Positions 7,879 through 17,837 of a DNA stretch of 64,000 nt are shown one piece after another; position 1 is the first letter of the stretch, and each line of letters starts with the position of its first letter. The notes under the pieces were generated by a model that saw only the letters and a program-made list of their open reading frames with translations, had not been told where the DNA came from and did not search any database. The position numbers and the translations under genes are program-made. Origin of the DNA: Streptomyces adelaidensis (GTDB taxonomy: Bacteria > Actinomycetota > Actinomycetes > Streptomycetales > Streptomycetaceae); contig NZ_JAEMUX010000017.1 of assembly GCF_016598475.1 (NCBI RefSeq), positions 1 through 64,000 of the forward strand, written 5' to 3'.

Positions 7879-9041
7879 GCCGGGCCCCCCTCGGAGAGCC
7901 CCGGCCGCTGTCGCGGAATCCGTCGCGGCCGGAGCCGCTCCGCGAACCCCGCCAACGCCGCGTACTGCTCGCCCAGGGACGCGGGCCCCTCGCCCAGCGG
8001 GTCCTTGAAATAGAAGCCCAGCTCGGTCAGGGGGCCGGTGAGACCGCGTTCGTGGGCTCGGGCGAGGAGGCGGGCGAGGTCGAGGACGAGGGGGGCGGCC
8101 AGCGCCGAGTCGCAGCCCTGCCACGTGGTCTGGAGGACCATCCGCGTGCCGAGGAAGCCGTCGAAGGCGATGTGGTCCCAGGCGGTCTTCCAGTCGCCGA
8201 GGGCGGGCACGTCGTCGATGTGGGTCTCACCCTCGGGGGCCGTGCCCAGCGTGTCGGCGACGACGCGTGCCTTGCCGGCGTTCTTGGCAGCGGCGGCGGC
8301 CGGGTCGGCGAGGGCGGCGCCGTCACCACCGCCCAGGAGATTGGTGCCGGACCAGGCCCGGACGGTCAGGGCCCGCTGGGCGAACATCGGGCCAAGGACG
8401 GACCTCAGGAGTGTCTGGCCGGTCTTGCCGTCGCGGCCCGCGTAGGGGAGGGCGGAGGAGGAGGCGAGGGAGGCGAGTTCCGGGTGGTGGAGACCGGTCG
8501 AGGGGGTGAAGTTCACGTAGGGGCAGCCCGCCCGGAGCGCGGCCGCCGCGTACAGGGAGCTCGGGGGGAGGGTGGTGGTGCCGGTGGGCGCGGGTTCCGT
8601 CGAGGCCAGGTTCACCACCACGGCCCGGGTCAGTCCCCGTCGCCGTACGAAGTCCTGGATGTCTGCGGTGAAGGACGCGATCAGTTCGGCGGGGGCACGG
8701 GTGTCGCCGGGGAGGGGGCCGCCGGGCCTGATCTCCTGGTCCGCGGCGGCCAGTTCGGCGGTGACGGCGGCGGGGAGGTCGTGGGGCAGGACGCCACCGG
8801 CGGCGAGGGCCTCCGCGCGTTTGGGCAGAGGGCAGTCGAGTGTGTCGTGGCCACCGAAGACGAGGGTGGCGAGTGCGGGCAGGCCGGAGTCGGTGAAGAG
8901 CGGGGTTTCGGTGACCAGGCCCGTCGGGGCGTGCAGGCCCGCTGTCATGGCCGCGCAGCCCGCGACGACGGTGGTGGCGACGGAGCCGCGTGCCCCGATC
9001 AGCCATACGCCGACACGCGGTGGGGAAACGGACACGGACAT
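7875..9041 (-). CDS. Inositol-3-phosphate synthase family protein
   Basis: A 388-residue protein of the NAD-dependent myo-inositol-1-phosphate synthase family, which cyclises glucose 6-phosphate. It opens with VGVWLIGARGSVATT (NAD-binding glycine motif, residues 10-24). Later motifs are GGHDTLDCPLPKRAE, VVVNLAST, YVNFTPSTG, YAGRDGKTGQTLLRS and WSGTNLLGGGDG. The length is slightly above the usual actinobacterial form. It heads the ebo-like operon, so a cyclitol product feeding that pathway is more likely than housekeeping inositol supply. It may stand in for EboD, the sugar-phosphate cyclase of other ebo clusters. The ATG at 9041 has GGAGG-like sequence about 7 bases upstream. Confidence 0.88.
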   Translation of the reverse strand: MSVSVSPPRVGVWLIGARGSVATTVVAGCAAMTAGLHAPTGLVTETPLFTDSGLPALATLVFGGHDTLDCPLPKRAEALAAGGVLPHDLPAAVTAELAAADQEIRPGGPLPGDTRAPAELIASFTADIQDFVRRRGLTRAVVVNLASTEPAPTGTTTLPPSSLYAAAALRAGCPYVNFTPSTGLHHPELASLASSSALPYAGRDGKTGQTLLRSVLGPMFAQRALTVRAWSGTNLLGGGDGAALADPAAAAAKNAGKARVVADTLGTAPEGETHIDDVPALGDWKTAWDHIAFDGFLGTRMVLQTTWQGCDSALAAPLVLDLARLLARAHERGLTGPLTELGFYFKDPLGEGPASLGEQYAALAGFAERLRPRRIPRQRPGLSEGGPA

Positions 9042-9057
9042 GGGCTGCCTCCTTGTC

Positions 9058-9174
9058 GAACACGTCGAACACGTCGAGCACATCGAGCACATCGAGCACA
9101 TCGAGCACGTGGAGCACGTGGAGCACGTGGAGCACGTGGAGCACGTGGAGCACGTGGAGCACGTGGAGCACGTG
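9058..9174. repeat. 13-copy 9-bp tandem repeat upstream of the ebo-like operon
   Basis: Thirteen uninterrupted 9-bp units: two GAACACGTC, three GAGCACATC and eight GAGCACGTG. Most contain the palindrome CACGTG. The array ends 16 bases before the inositol-phosphate synthase start, so it lies in the leader or promoter. In the frame of that gene it would encode a Thr-Cys-Ser repeat, but no plausible upstream start was seen. There are no unique spacers, so it is not a CRISPR array. Confidence 0.95.
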
Positions 9175-9247
9175 GTGCGGAATCCCTCGAAGGGACGGGA
9201 GAGGGGAGACGGCGGGCGGGGGTCCGGCGTCCCCCGCCCGCCGTCGC

Positions 9248-10657
9248 TCAGTCGCCCGGAGCCGGAGCCGGGGCCTGGATCGGCGCCGGAGTCGCCGACC
9301 CGTCGGCTCGCGCGGGCAGTTCCTTGATCCGGATGTCGCGGAAGGACACCTGGTCCTCGGCACCGTGGTTCTGGATGCCGAAGTGACCGTCGCGCAGGCT
9401 CCGCGCCGGATCGGTGTTGGTGAAATCGTTGATCCGCACGCCGTTGAGCCAGACCTGGAGGCGCTCGCCCTCCACGCGGATCTCGTAGGTGTTCCACTCC
9501 CCCGGCGGGTTCAGGGCGCGGTCGCGCTTCCTGATGTCGGCGGACCGGAAGCCGTAGACGGACCCGGTGGTCCGCTCGGGTACGTCGGTGGCGTCGATCT
9601 GGATCTCGTAGCCGTTGTTCACGGCCGACCACGGGTCGTCCGAGGGCGGGAAGCCCACGAAGACACCGGAGTTGTCGTCACCCGAGGCGCCCGCCATCTT
9701 CCAGTCGAGCTTCAGGGAGTACGAACCGAAGCCCGAGGCGGCGTACCAGAGCATGCCCATGCCGCCCGACGACGTCAGCGTGCCGTCGTCGGCCGTGGTG
9801 AACGAGCCGGGGCCCGCCTGCCGCCAGCCGGCGAGCGAGGTGCCGTCGAAGAGCGGACGGTAGCCGTTCTCCGGCCGGCAGTCGGCCTGGGCCTCGCCGA
9901 TCGCCCACCGGATGCCGCCCAGCAGGTGCTGCCGGAAGGCGGGTTCGGCGAACGACTCCTTGGTGTGGCCGCCGCCGGTGTAGAAGGAGCGGCCACCTTG
10001 GTAGTTCTGGCACCAGGCGATCGGGTGGTCGCCGTTCATGGTGCCGCCGCTGTACGACGACTCGTCGAGCGAGGCGAGGACATGGGCCCGGTCGCGCGGG
10101 TTGGAGCGGTAGTCGTACCACTCGTCCGTGCGGTTCCAGGTCGCGCCCAGGCCGGCGGTGGCCGGATGGGCGTGGTCCTCGACGTCGAGCGTCGCGGGCT
10201 GGATCGCGGGGTGCGACCGGAAGTACGCGCCCGCGAGTCCGCCGTAGAAGGCCCAGTCGTACTCGGTGTCGGCGGCCGCGTGGACGCCCACATAGGCAGC
10301 CCCGCGTTTGATGTACCGCTCGAACGCGCCCTGTTGGGCCGCGTCGAGGACGTCGCCCGTCGTCGAGAGGAACACCACCGCGTCGTAGCGTCCGAGGTTC
10401 CGGGCGGTGAAGGCGGCGGCGTCCTCCGTGGCGTCGACCGCGAAGCCGTGGGCGGCGCCCAGCTCCCGTACGGCCGCGATTCCCTCGGGGATCGAGTCGT
10501 GGCGGAAGCCCGCGGTCTTGGAGAACACCAGTACCCGGGACTTGTCGGAGTGGGGAGCGGAGCCGCCCGCCTCATCCGACACGGCCGGTCCCGACACACA
10601 TCCGATCAGCAGGGCGGCACCGCCCAGCGCGGCCCACATGCGTCCGTTCGTCGTCAT
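9248..10657 (-). CDS. Lipoprotein with ThuA and DUF1080 (3-keto-disaccharide hydrolase-like) domains
   Basis: A 469-residue exported lipoprotein. The lipobox LIGC is at residues 17-20, so the mature protein is membrane-anchored outside the cell. Residues about 45-255 form a ThuA domain (RVLVFSKTAGFRHDSIP; GGGHTKESFAEPAFRQHLLGG). Residues about 268-450 form a DUF1080/3-keto-disaccharide hydrolase domain (GYRPLFDGTSLAGW, WRDIRIKEL type ending). Family knowledge links both domains to breakdown of 3-keto-sugars. It starts 9 bases after the PQQ-type dehydrogenase stop, with GAGGGGG before the ATG. In many streptomycetes similar modules are fused in one large protein; here they are separate. Confidence 0.86.
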   Translation of the reverse strand: MTTNGRMWAALGGAALLIGCVSGPAVSDEAGGSAPHSDKSRVLVFSKTAGFRHDSIPEGIAAVRELGAAHGFAVDATEDAAAFTARNLGRYDAVVFLSTTGDVLDAAQQGAFERYIKRGAAYVGVHAAADTEYDWAFYGGLAGAYFRSHPAIQPATLDVEDHAHPATAGLGATWNRTDEWYDYRSNPRDRAHVLASLDESSYSGGTMNGDHPIAWCQNYQGGRSFYTGGGHTKESFAEPAFRQHLLGGIRWAIGEAQADCRPENGYRPLFDGTSLAGWRQAGPGSFTTADDGTLTSSGGMGMLWYAASGFGSYSLKLDWKMAGASGDDNSGVFVGFPPSDDPWSAVNNGYEIQIDATDVPERTTGSVYGFRSADIRKRDRALNPPGEWNTYEIRVEGERLQVWLNGVRINDFTNTDPARSLRDGHFGIQNHGAEDQVSFRDIRIKELPARADGSATPAPIQAPAPAPGD

Positions 10658-10666
10658 GACGCCCCC

Positions 10667-13171
10667 TCACCGCTTGGTGAAGGTGAAGTCGTCCACGTCG
10701 AACAGGCTGCCGGAGCCGGTCCCCTTGAACACCAGATAGAGGGTGGTGGTGGAGCGCGGGGCCCGGGACAGGTTCGCGGTGACGTCCTGGAAGGTCTCCC
10801 AGCCGCCGGTCACCGGCACGGTCGTACTGCCGAGGAGACGGCCGGTCGGAGATCCCGCGCGAACCTCCAGCTTGCCGCCGGCGCCCCCGGAGGAGACACG
10901 CGTGGTGAGCTTCGTGGCGTCGGACAGGACGTACGGCGTGAAAGAGATCCAGTCGCCGCTGGAGATGTCGCCGACGGTCTTGCCGCCGTGGGCGGTCTCC
11001 TTCGACTGCACGGTGATGCCGGAGGAGTCGCCGTAGTGCTCGGCCTGGCGGTGCGTGGGCTGGACGACGCTCTGGTCGTGGGTGGTCAGCGGGGCCTGGC
11101 CGCCGCCTCCGCCGTCGGTGTACTCCGCGTCGAAGACCCCGAAGATGTTGGCGTTCTCGTCGTGGCCGCCGTCGGCGCTGGTCTGGATGGTGCCGGTGCA
11201 GCCGTTGACGGAGGTCACGGGGTGGCCGTGGCTGTCGTGGCCGAGGACGAAGGTGACCTTGACCTTGGAGCAGTCGATCGGGCGGCCGTCCTCCGGGTCG
11301 CTCACCTTCACCTTGAACGGTACGGCGTCACCGAACGCGAACAGCTGGCCGTCCCGCGGGAGTTGCAGCTCGACCTTGGGCGCGGTGTTGCCGACGACGA
11401 TCTGCACGCTCGCGCTGCCGGTCCGGCCCGAGGCGTCCTCGGCGGTCACGGTCGCCGTGTAGGTGCCGTTCTTCTTGTAGGTGTGCGCCGGGTTCGCCGC
11501 CGTGGACGGGCCGCCGTCGCCGAAGTCCCAGCGGTAGGTGAGGGCGTCGCCGTCGGCGTCGGTCGTGCCGGCGGAGGAGAAGCGGACCTTCAGCTTCGCC
11601 TGGCCCGAGGTGCGGTCGGCGGCCGCCTGGGCGACCGGGGAGTGGCCGTCGGTGGCGTTCTCTATGCGGTAGAGCGCGGAGTGCTCGTCGCCGCCGAACC
11701 AGGAGACGCCGTAGTCGAGGACGTACAGCGCGCCGTCCGGGCCGAAGGTCATGTCCATGATCTGGGTGCCGGTCCACGGGACGGAGTTGATGGACTGCAC
11801 GGTGCCGTCCTCGTCGGAGGTGATCCGCTTGATCCAGCGGCGGCCGAACTCACCGGCGAAGAAGTCGCCGTCGTACGCCTCGGGGAACTTCACAGGGGAG
11901 TCGAGCGAGGCATCGTAGTGGTAGACCGGGCCGCCCATCGGGGATTCGGAGCCGTCGCCGAACTCCGGGACGGAGGCGCCGTTGTAGGGGATCCAGGCGG
12001 TCTCGGCGGGTGGCAGATCGGTGAGGCCGGTGTTGTTGGGCGAGGTGTTCTTCGGGGCCGCGCAGTCGAAGGCCGCGCCCGAGGTGCCGGTGGCGAAGTC
12101 GTAGTCGACGTAGGCGTCGTTGGCGCCGGTGCAGTACGGCCAGCCGAAGTTGCCCGGCTTGGTCACGCGGGCGAACTCGACCTGTCCGGCCGGGCCGCGC
12201 GAGGGGTTGGCGGCGCCCGCGTCGGGGCCGTACTCGCCGACGTAGAGGATGCCGGTTTCCTTGTCGACGCTGAAGCGGAACGGGTTGCGGAAGCCCATCG
12301 CGTAGATCTCGGGGCGTGTCCTGTCCGTGCCGGGGGCGAAGAGGTTGCCGTCGGGGACGGTGTACGAGCCGTCGGCGGTCACCTTGATGCGCAGGATCTT
12401 GCCGCGCAGGTCATTGGTGTTGCCGGAGGTGCGCTGGGCGTCGAAGGCCGGGTTGCGGTTGGACCGCTCGTCGATGGGGGTGAAGCCGTCCGACTGGAAC
12501 GGGTTGCTGTCGTCGCCCGTCGACAGATAGAGGTTTCCGTCCTTGTCGAAGTCGATGTCGCCGCCGACATGGCAGCAGATGCCGCGGGAGGCGGGGACGT
12601 CGATGACCTTCGTCTCGCTGGCGGCGTCGAGGGTGCCGTCGGTCTTCAGGACGAAGCGGGAGAGCCGGTTGACACCGTCGAAGGGCGCGAAGTCGGCGGC
12701 CGTGCCGGTCTCGGGGGCGTCGCCCGCGGGGGTGTCCAGCGGGGGCGCGTAGTACAGGTAGATGAAGCGGTTGTCGGCGAACCCCGGGTCGACGCCGATG
12801 CCCTGCAGGCCCTCCTCGTCGTGGCTGTACACGTCGAGCTTGCCCGCGAGCCTGGTGTTGCCGGCCGCGTCGGTGAGACGGAGTTCGCCGTCGCGCGAGG
12901 TGTGCAGGACCGAGCGGTCGGGGAGGACGGCGAGCGACATGGGCTCACCCGTCTCCGGTTCGCCCTTGGCGAGGGTGACTTGCTGGAAGTCCTCGGCCGC
13001 GGCGGCCTGCGAGGCGGCCCGCGGGGCCGCTTCGGCCGCGCCCGCGGCGGGCGAGGTCAGCGAGAGCGATGCGCCCGCGAGCAGCAGACCGCTCAGCAGT
13101 GCGAGGGGCCCGCGGAGTCTCCGGCGTCTGAAGAGACTGGTGGGGTGTCTGTTGTCGTCGTACGGGTGCAC
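10667..13171 (-). CDS. Secreted PQQ-dependent sugar dehydrogenase-like protein with PKD and carbohydrate-binding modules
   Basis: An 834-residue secreted protein. A signal peptide covers about residues 1-45. A six-bladed sorbosone/glucose dehydrogenase-like propeller runs from about 60 to 490 (EEGLQGIGVDPGF, YLSTGDDS, DLRGKILRI, GFRNPFRFSVD). A PKD domain follows at about 505-590 (YRWDFGDGGPS), then a linker. The C-terminal CBM6-like module starts near 700 (QAEHYGDSSGITVQ; FDVDDFTF). The GTG start has GGAGG 6 bases upstream. Likely role: extracellular oxidation of a sugar or polymer-bound sugar. Cofactor and substrate are inferred from the family only. Confidence 0.85.
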   Translation of the reverse strand: MHPYDDNRHPTSLFRRRRLRGPLALLSGLLLAGASLSLTSPAAGAAEAAPRAASQAAAAEDFQQVTLAKGEPETGEPMSLAVLPDRSVLHTSRDGELRLTDAAGNTRLAGKLDVYSHDEEGLQGIGVDPGFADNRFIYLYYAPPLDTPAGDAPETGTAADFAPFDGVNRLSRFVLKTDGTLDAASETKVIDVPASRGICCHVGGDIDFDKDGNLYLSTGDDSNPFQSDGFTPIDERSNRNPAFDAQRTSGNTNDLRGKILRIKVTADGSYTVPDGNLFAPGTDRTRPEIYAMGFRNPFRFSVDKETGILYVGEYGPDAGAANPSRGPAGQVEFARVTKPGNFGWPYCTGANDAYVDYDFATGTSGAAFDCAAPKNTSPNNTGLTDLPPAETAWIPYNGASVPEFGDGSESPMGGPVYHYDASLDSPVKFPEAYDGDFFAGEFGRRWIKRITSDEDGTVQSINSVPWTGTQIMDMTFGPDGALYVLDYGVSWFGGDEHSALYRIENATDGHSPVAQAAADRTSGQAKLKVRFSSAGTTDADGDALTYRWDFGDGGPSTAANPAHTYKKNGTYTATVTAEDASGRTGSASVQIVVGNTAPKVELQLPRDGQLFAFGDAVPFKVKVSDPEDGRPIDCSKVKVTFVLGHDSHGHPVTSVNGCTGTIQTSADGGHDENANIFGVFDAEYTDGGGGGQAPLTTHDQSVVQPTHRQAEHYGDSSGITVQSKETAHGGKTVGDISSGDWISFTPYVLSDATKLTTRVSSGGAGGKLEVRAGSPTGRLLGSTTVPVTGGWETFQDVTANLSRAPRSTTTLYLVFKGTGSGSLFDVDDFTFTKR

Positions 13172-13286
13172 GAGATGCCTCCAAGGAGGGGCTGGTCGTA
13201 CCGAGGTGTGCGGGTGTGTGCGGTACGCCGGGGTGCGCCGTCACCCCGGAGCGACAAGGGGCCGTGTCGGCCGAGCTCGTTCGGGC

Positions 13287-14291
<1,005 letters not shown>

Positions 14292-14316
14292 GTGCGGGGG
14301 CCTCCTCGGACCGGGG

Positions 14317-15606
14317 TCAGACTGCTGTCGGGGTGTCGGTCGGTGTGTAGACCGAGTTCTTCGCCGCGCTCTCCTCGACCGCCGCCAGCACCCGCTGCAC
14401 CTGGAGTCCGTCGGCGAAGGACGGCTCGGGACGGGTTCCGGCCGCGACGGCGTGCACGAGGTCGCGGGCCTGGTGGACGAAGGTGTGCTCGTAGCCGAGG
14501 CCGTGCCCCGGCGGCCACCAGGCGTCGAGGTAGGGGTGGTCGGGCTCGGTGACGAGGATGCGGCGGAAGCCGGCGTGGGCGGCGGGTTCGGTGTGGTCGT
14601 GGTAGGAGAGCTCGTTGAGCCGTTCCAGGTCGAAGGCCAACGAGCCGCGCTCACCGTTGAGTTCGATGCGCAGGGCGTTCTTGCGGCCGGTGGCGAAGCG
14701 GGTCGCCTCGAAGGAGGCGACGGCGCCGGAGGCGAACCGGCCGGTGAACAGGGCCGTGTCGTCGACGGTGACCGCCCCGCGCCCGGCCGTGCCACCGGCG
14801 AAGGCGAGACCGCCGGCCGCCCCGGCGGGCAGCGGCCGTTCCCGTACGAAGGTCTCCATCAGCGCGGACACCCCGGTCACCGGTTCCCCCGCCAGGTACT
14901 GCGCGAGGTCGACGATGTGCGCGCCCAGGTCACCGAGCGCCCCGGAGCCCGCGGACTCCTTGCGCAGCCGCCAGGTCAGCGGGAACTCCGGGTCCACCAG
15001 CCAGTCCTGAAGGTACGTCACCCGTACGTGCCGCAGCGCGCCGAGCCGTCCCTCGGCGACCATACGGCGGGCCAGCGCGGTGGCGGGCACCCGACGGTAG
15101 TTGAAGCCGACCATCGCCAGCTGGCCGCGCTTGTACGCCCCTTCGGCCGCCCCCGCCATCGCCTCCGCCTCCTCGACCGTGTTGGCGAGGGGCTTCTCGC
15201 AGAGCACGTGCTTGCCGGCGGCCAGGGCGGCGAGGGCGATGTCGGCGTGGCTGTCGCCGGGGGTGCAGATGTCGACGAGGTCGATGTCGTCGCGGGCGAT
15301 CAGGTTCCGCCAGTCGGTCTCGGTCGCCGCCCAGCCGTGCCGGTCCGCCATGGCCCGTACGGCCTGCCCGTCGCGGCCGCACACGGCGGAGAGGACGGGG
15401 CTGAGCGGCAGGTCGAAGACGTGGCCCGCGGTGCGCCAGCCCTGGGAGTGCGCGGCGCCCATGAAGGAGTAGCCGACCATGCCGACCCGCAGCGGGGGCT
15501 TCCCGGCGCCTCCGCCTGCCGCCTCCACCGGCGAGTGCCCGGCATCGGGCTCGCCGGCCCCCGCCTCCTCCGCCTCGGCCTGGTCGGGCTGCTGCGGCTG
15601 TCCCAT
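14317..15606 (-). CDS. Gfo/Idh/MocA-family oxidoreductase
   Basis: A 429-residue NAD(P)-dependent sugar or cyclitol dehydrogenase. After a roughly 38-residue Glu/Ala/Gly-rich N-terminal tail comes the Rossmann motif [44 protein letters not shown] (the EKP signature, near residue 138) and YRRVPATAL follow. The C-terminal domain contains [14 protein letters not shown] (His near the active site). It lies upstream of the isomerase in one operon with the ABC importer genes. The extended N-terminus is unusual; a later start near residue 37 is possible but lacks an obvious start codon. Confidence 0.9.
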   Translation of the reverse strand: MGQPQQPDQAEAEEAGAGEPDAGHSPVEAAGGGAGKPPLRVGMVGYSFMGAAHSQGWRTAGHVFDLPLSPVLSAVCGRDGQAVRAMADRHGWAATETDWRNLIARDDIDLVDICTPGDSHADIALAALAAGKHVLCEKPLANTVEEAEAMAGAAEGAYKRGQLAMVGFNYRRVPATALARRMVAEGRLGALRHVRVTYLQDWLVDPEFPLTWRLRKESAGSGALGDLGAHIVDLAQYLAGEPVTGVSALMETFVRERPLPAGAAGGLAFAGGTAGRGAVTVDDTALFTGRFASGAVASFEATRFATGRKNALRIELNGERGSLAFDLERLNELSYHDHTEPAAHAGFRRILVTEPDHPYLDAWWPPGHGLGYEHTFVHQARDLVHAVAAGTRPEPSFADGLQVQRVLAAVEESAAKNSVYTPTDTPTAV

Positions 15607-15657
15607 GCGTGTGTCCTCCTCGTCGTCGCGGCGCGGTGGGGGGTGAGGCCTGCCGAC

Positions 15658-15717
15658 GTTGCCCGGACAGGTGATGCCCGGTCAGGTGTTGCCCGGTCAG
15701 GTGTTGCCCGGTCAGGC
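15658..15717. repeat. Four-copy 15-bp tandem repeat
   Basis: Four adjacent units of the type GTTGCCCGGTCAGGT with one to three changes per unit, in the 129-base gap between the substrate-binding protein stop and the oxidoreductase start. No gene or clear hairpin was seen here. It may separate expression of transport and catabolic genes, or be a slippage product. Confidence 0.9.
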
Positions 15718-15735
15718 CCCGTCCGGCAGGACTCG

Positions 15736-16773
15736 TCACTTGAAGCCGGTGGGCATGTACTGGTCGACGTTGTCCTTGTCGACGACGGCCGAGTAGAGCG
15801 TCAGCGAGGACGGGATCTCGAACTCGGCGAGGCCGCCGACGCCCTTGCCCTGGCCGAGGGCGCGGGCGAGGTCGATCGCGGAGGCGGCCATGGTCGGCGG
15901 GTAGAGGACGGTGGCCTTGAGAACGCCGTCGTCCTTCTTGATGGCCTGGAACGCGGACAGGGCGCCCGCGCCGCCGACCATCAGGAAGTCGTCGCGTCCG
16001 GCCTGCTCGATGGCGCGCAGGGCGCCGACGCCCTGGTCGTCGTCGTGGTTCCACAGCGCGTCGAAGTTCGACTGCGCCTGGAGGAGCTGGGCCATCTTGG
16101 CCTGTCCGGACTCCACCGTGAACTCGGCGGCCTGCCGGGCGACCTTCTCGATGTTCGGGTAGTTCTTCAGCGCGTCGTCGAAGCCCTTGGTGCGCTGCTT
16201 GGTCAGCTCCAGGTTGTCGAGCCCGGCCAGCTCGACGACGCGGGCGTTTCCCTTGTCCTTGAGCTGCTCGCCGATGTAGTGCCCGGCGCTGAGGCCCATG
16301 CCGTAGTTGTCGCCGCCGATCCAGCAGCGGTACGCCTGTGGGGAGTTGAAGATCCGGTCGAGGTTGACCACGGGGATGCCGGCCCGCATCGCCTTGAGGC
16401 CGACCTGGGTGAGGGCCTTGCCGTCGGCGGGCAGGACGACCAGGACGTCGACCTTCTTGTTGATCAGGGTCTCGATCTGGCCGATCTGCTGGGCGGTGTC
16501 GTTGGAGCCCTCGGTGATCTCCAGGGTGACGTCCTCGTACCGCTCCGCGCGGCTCTTGGCGTTCTGGTTGATGGCGTTGAGCCAGCCGTGGTCGGCCTGC
16601 GGTCCGGCGAAGCCGATGGTGACCGCCTTGCCGGGCTTGTCGTCGGCGGCCGTCTGCTCGGCGGCGGCCGGGTCGTCGTCGGATTCGTTGCTGGTGCAAC
16701 CGGTGAGGAGGGCGCCGGCCGAGACGGCGGCGGTCCCGAAGAGCAGTCCTCTGCGACTCGTGAACTGTGGCAT
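15736..16773 (-). CDS. Ribose-type sugar ABC transporter substrate-binding lipoprotein
   Basis: A 345-residue periplasmic-binding-protein-like lipoprotein. SRRGLLFG at residues 6-13 is Tat-like, and the lipobox LTGC lies near residue 26. The mature domain begins VTIGFAGPQADHGWLNAINQ and contains NLDRIFN and WNHDDDQGVGALRAIEQAGR, the pattern of the RbsB/XylF (CUT2) group. The protein binds a monosaccharide or cyclitol outside the cell for the permease and ATPase encoded next. It starts 47 bases after the permease stop. Confidence 0.9.
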   Translation of the reverse strand: MPQFTSRRGLLFGTAAVSAGALLTGCTSNESDDDPAAAEQTAADDKPGKAVTIGFAGPQADHGWLNAINQNAKSRAERYEDVTLEITEGSNDTAQQIGQIETLINKKVDVLVVLPADGKALTQVGLKAMRAGIPVVNLDRIFNSPQAYRCWIGGDNYGMGLSAGHYIGEQLKDKGNARVVELAGLDNLELTKQRTKGFDDALKNYPNIEKVARQAAEFTVESGQAKMAQLLQAQSNFDALWNHDDDQGVGALRAIEQAGRDDFLMVGGAGALSAFQAIKKDDGVLKATVLYPPTMAASAIDLARALGQGKGVGGLAEFEIPSSLTLYSAVVDKDNVDQYMPTGFK

Positions 16774-16820
16774 GGCGGTGGACCCTTCGTGTCGGCTCTT
16801 CGTGTCGGCTCTTCGGTGTC

Positions 16821-17837
16821 TCAGGTGGTGTTCGCCGTACGTCGCTGGACCAGGACCGCGGCGACGATGATCGCGCCCTTGGCTATCTGCTGGACATCGG
16901 TCTGCAGGTTGTTGAGCGCGAAGAGGTTGGTGATCGTGGTGAAGATCAGGACGCCGAGCACGGAGCCGGTGATGGTGCCCCGGCCGCCGCTGAGCATGGT
17001 GCCGCCGATGATCGCGGCGGCGATGGCGTCGAGCTCGTAGAGGTTGCCGTTGGTGTTCTGGCCCGAGCCGGAGAGCACGATCAGCAGGAACGCGGCGATG
17101 CCGCAGCACAGTCCGGAGAGCAGGTACAGGTACAGCCGCTGCCGGCGGACGTCGATGCCCGCGAGCCGGGCCGCCTCCGCGTTGCCGCCGACCGCGACGG
17201 TACGCCGGCCGAAGGTCGTGCGGTTCAGCACGAGCCAGCCGGTGATCGTCACGAACGCGAAGACCAGGACGAGGGGCGGGATGCCGAGCACATAGGCGTC
17301 CCGCTCGCCGAGGCCGAGGATGGAGTCGACGGTCACGACCTGGGTGCTGCCGTCGGTGATCTGGAGGGCGAGGCCGCGGGCCGAGGCGAGCATGGCCAGG
17401 GTGGCGATGAAGGGGACAATCCCGCCGTACGCGATGAGCAGCCCGTTCACCAGGCCGCAGCCCACGCCGACGATCACCGCGGTGAAGAGGATGCCGGCGA
17501 AGCCGAACTCCTGGGTGGCGACCGTCGTGGCCCAGACGGAGGACAGCGCGACGATCGCGCCCACCGAGAGGTCGATGCCGCCGGAGGTGATCACGAAGGT
17601 CATGCCGACGGTGACGACACCGATCACCGAGGCCTGGGTGAGGACGAGTTGGAGATTGCGGGTGTCGAGGAACTCGTCGGGCCTGGTGACGCCGCCGATC
17701 AGGATCAGCACGGCGAGGACGCCGAGGAGCGAGAGGGTGCGGACGTCGGCGCGGAACGCGAGGGCGCGCCAGGCGGGGGGTTCGCTGACAGGTGTCACCT
17801 TGTCGGCGCCCCGGGGCGGAGACACGGGCTGGGTCAT
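16821..17837 (-). CDS. Sugar ABC transporter permease, RbsC type
   Basis: A 338-residue integral membrane protein with about eight to ten hydrophobic segments. It has the CUT2 permease signature VTVGMTFVITSGGIDLSVGAI near residue 78 and GGTMLSGGRGTITGSVLGVL near residue 275. The ATG overlaps the end of the ATPase gene (ATGA, 17834-17837), so the two are co-translated. It forms the membrane channel of the importer. Confidence 0.92.
   Translation of the reverse strand: MTQPVSPPRGADKVTPVSEPPAWRALAFRADVRTLSLLGVLAVLILIGGVTRPDEFLDTRNLQLVLTQASVIGVVTVGMTFVITSGGIDLSVGAIVALSSVWATTVATQEFGFAGILFTAVIVGVGCGLVNGLLIAYGGIVPFIATLAMLASARGLALQITDGSTQVVTVDSILGLGERDAYVLGIPPLVLVFAFVTITGWLVLNRTTFGRRTVAVGGNAEAARLAGIDVRRQRLYLYLLSGLCCGIAAFLLIVLSGSGQNTNGNLYELDAIAAAIIGGTMLSGGRGTITGSVLGVLIFTTITNLFALNNLQTDVQQIAKGAIIVAAVLVQRRTANTT

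Noticed and set aside
9058..9174. CRISPR array
   Set aside because: Units are 9 bp and contiguous with no unique spacers, and no cas genes are near.
9042..9632. N-terminal extension of inositol-phosphate synthase with Thr-Cys-Ser repeats
   Set aside because: The frame is open, but it runs into the neighbouring gene, has no ribosome site, and the family begins at the ATG at 9041.
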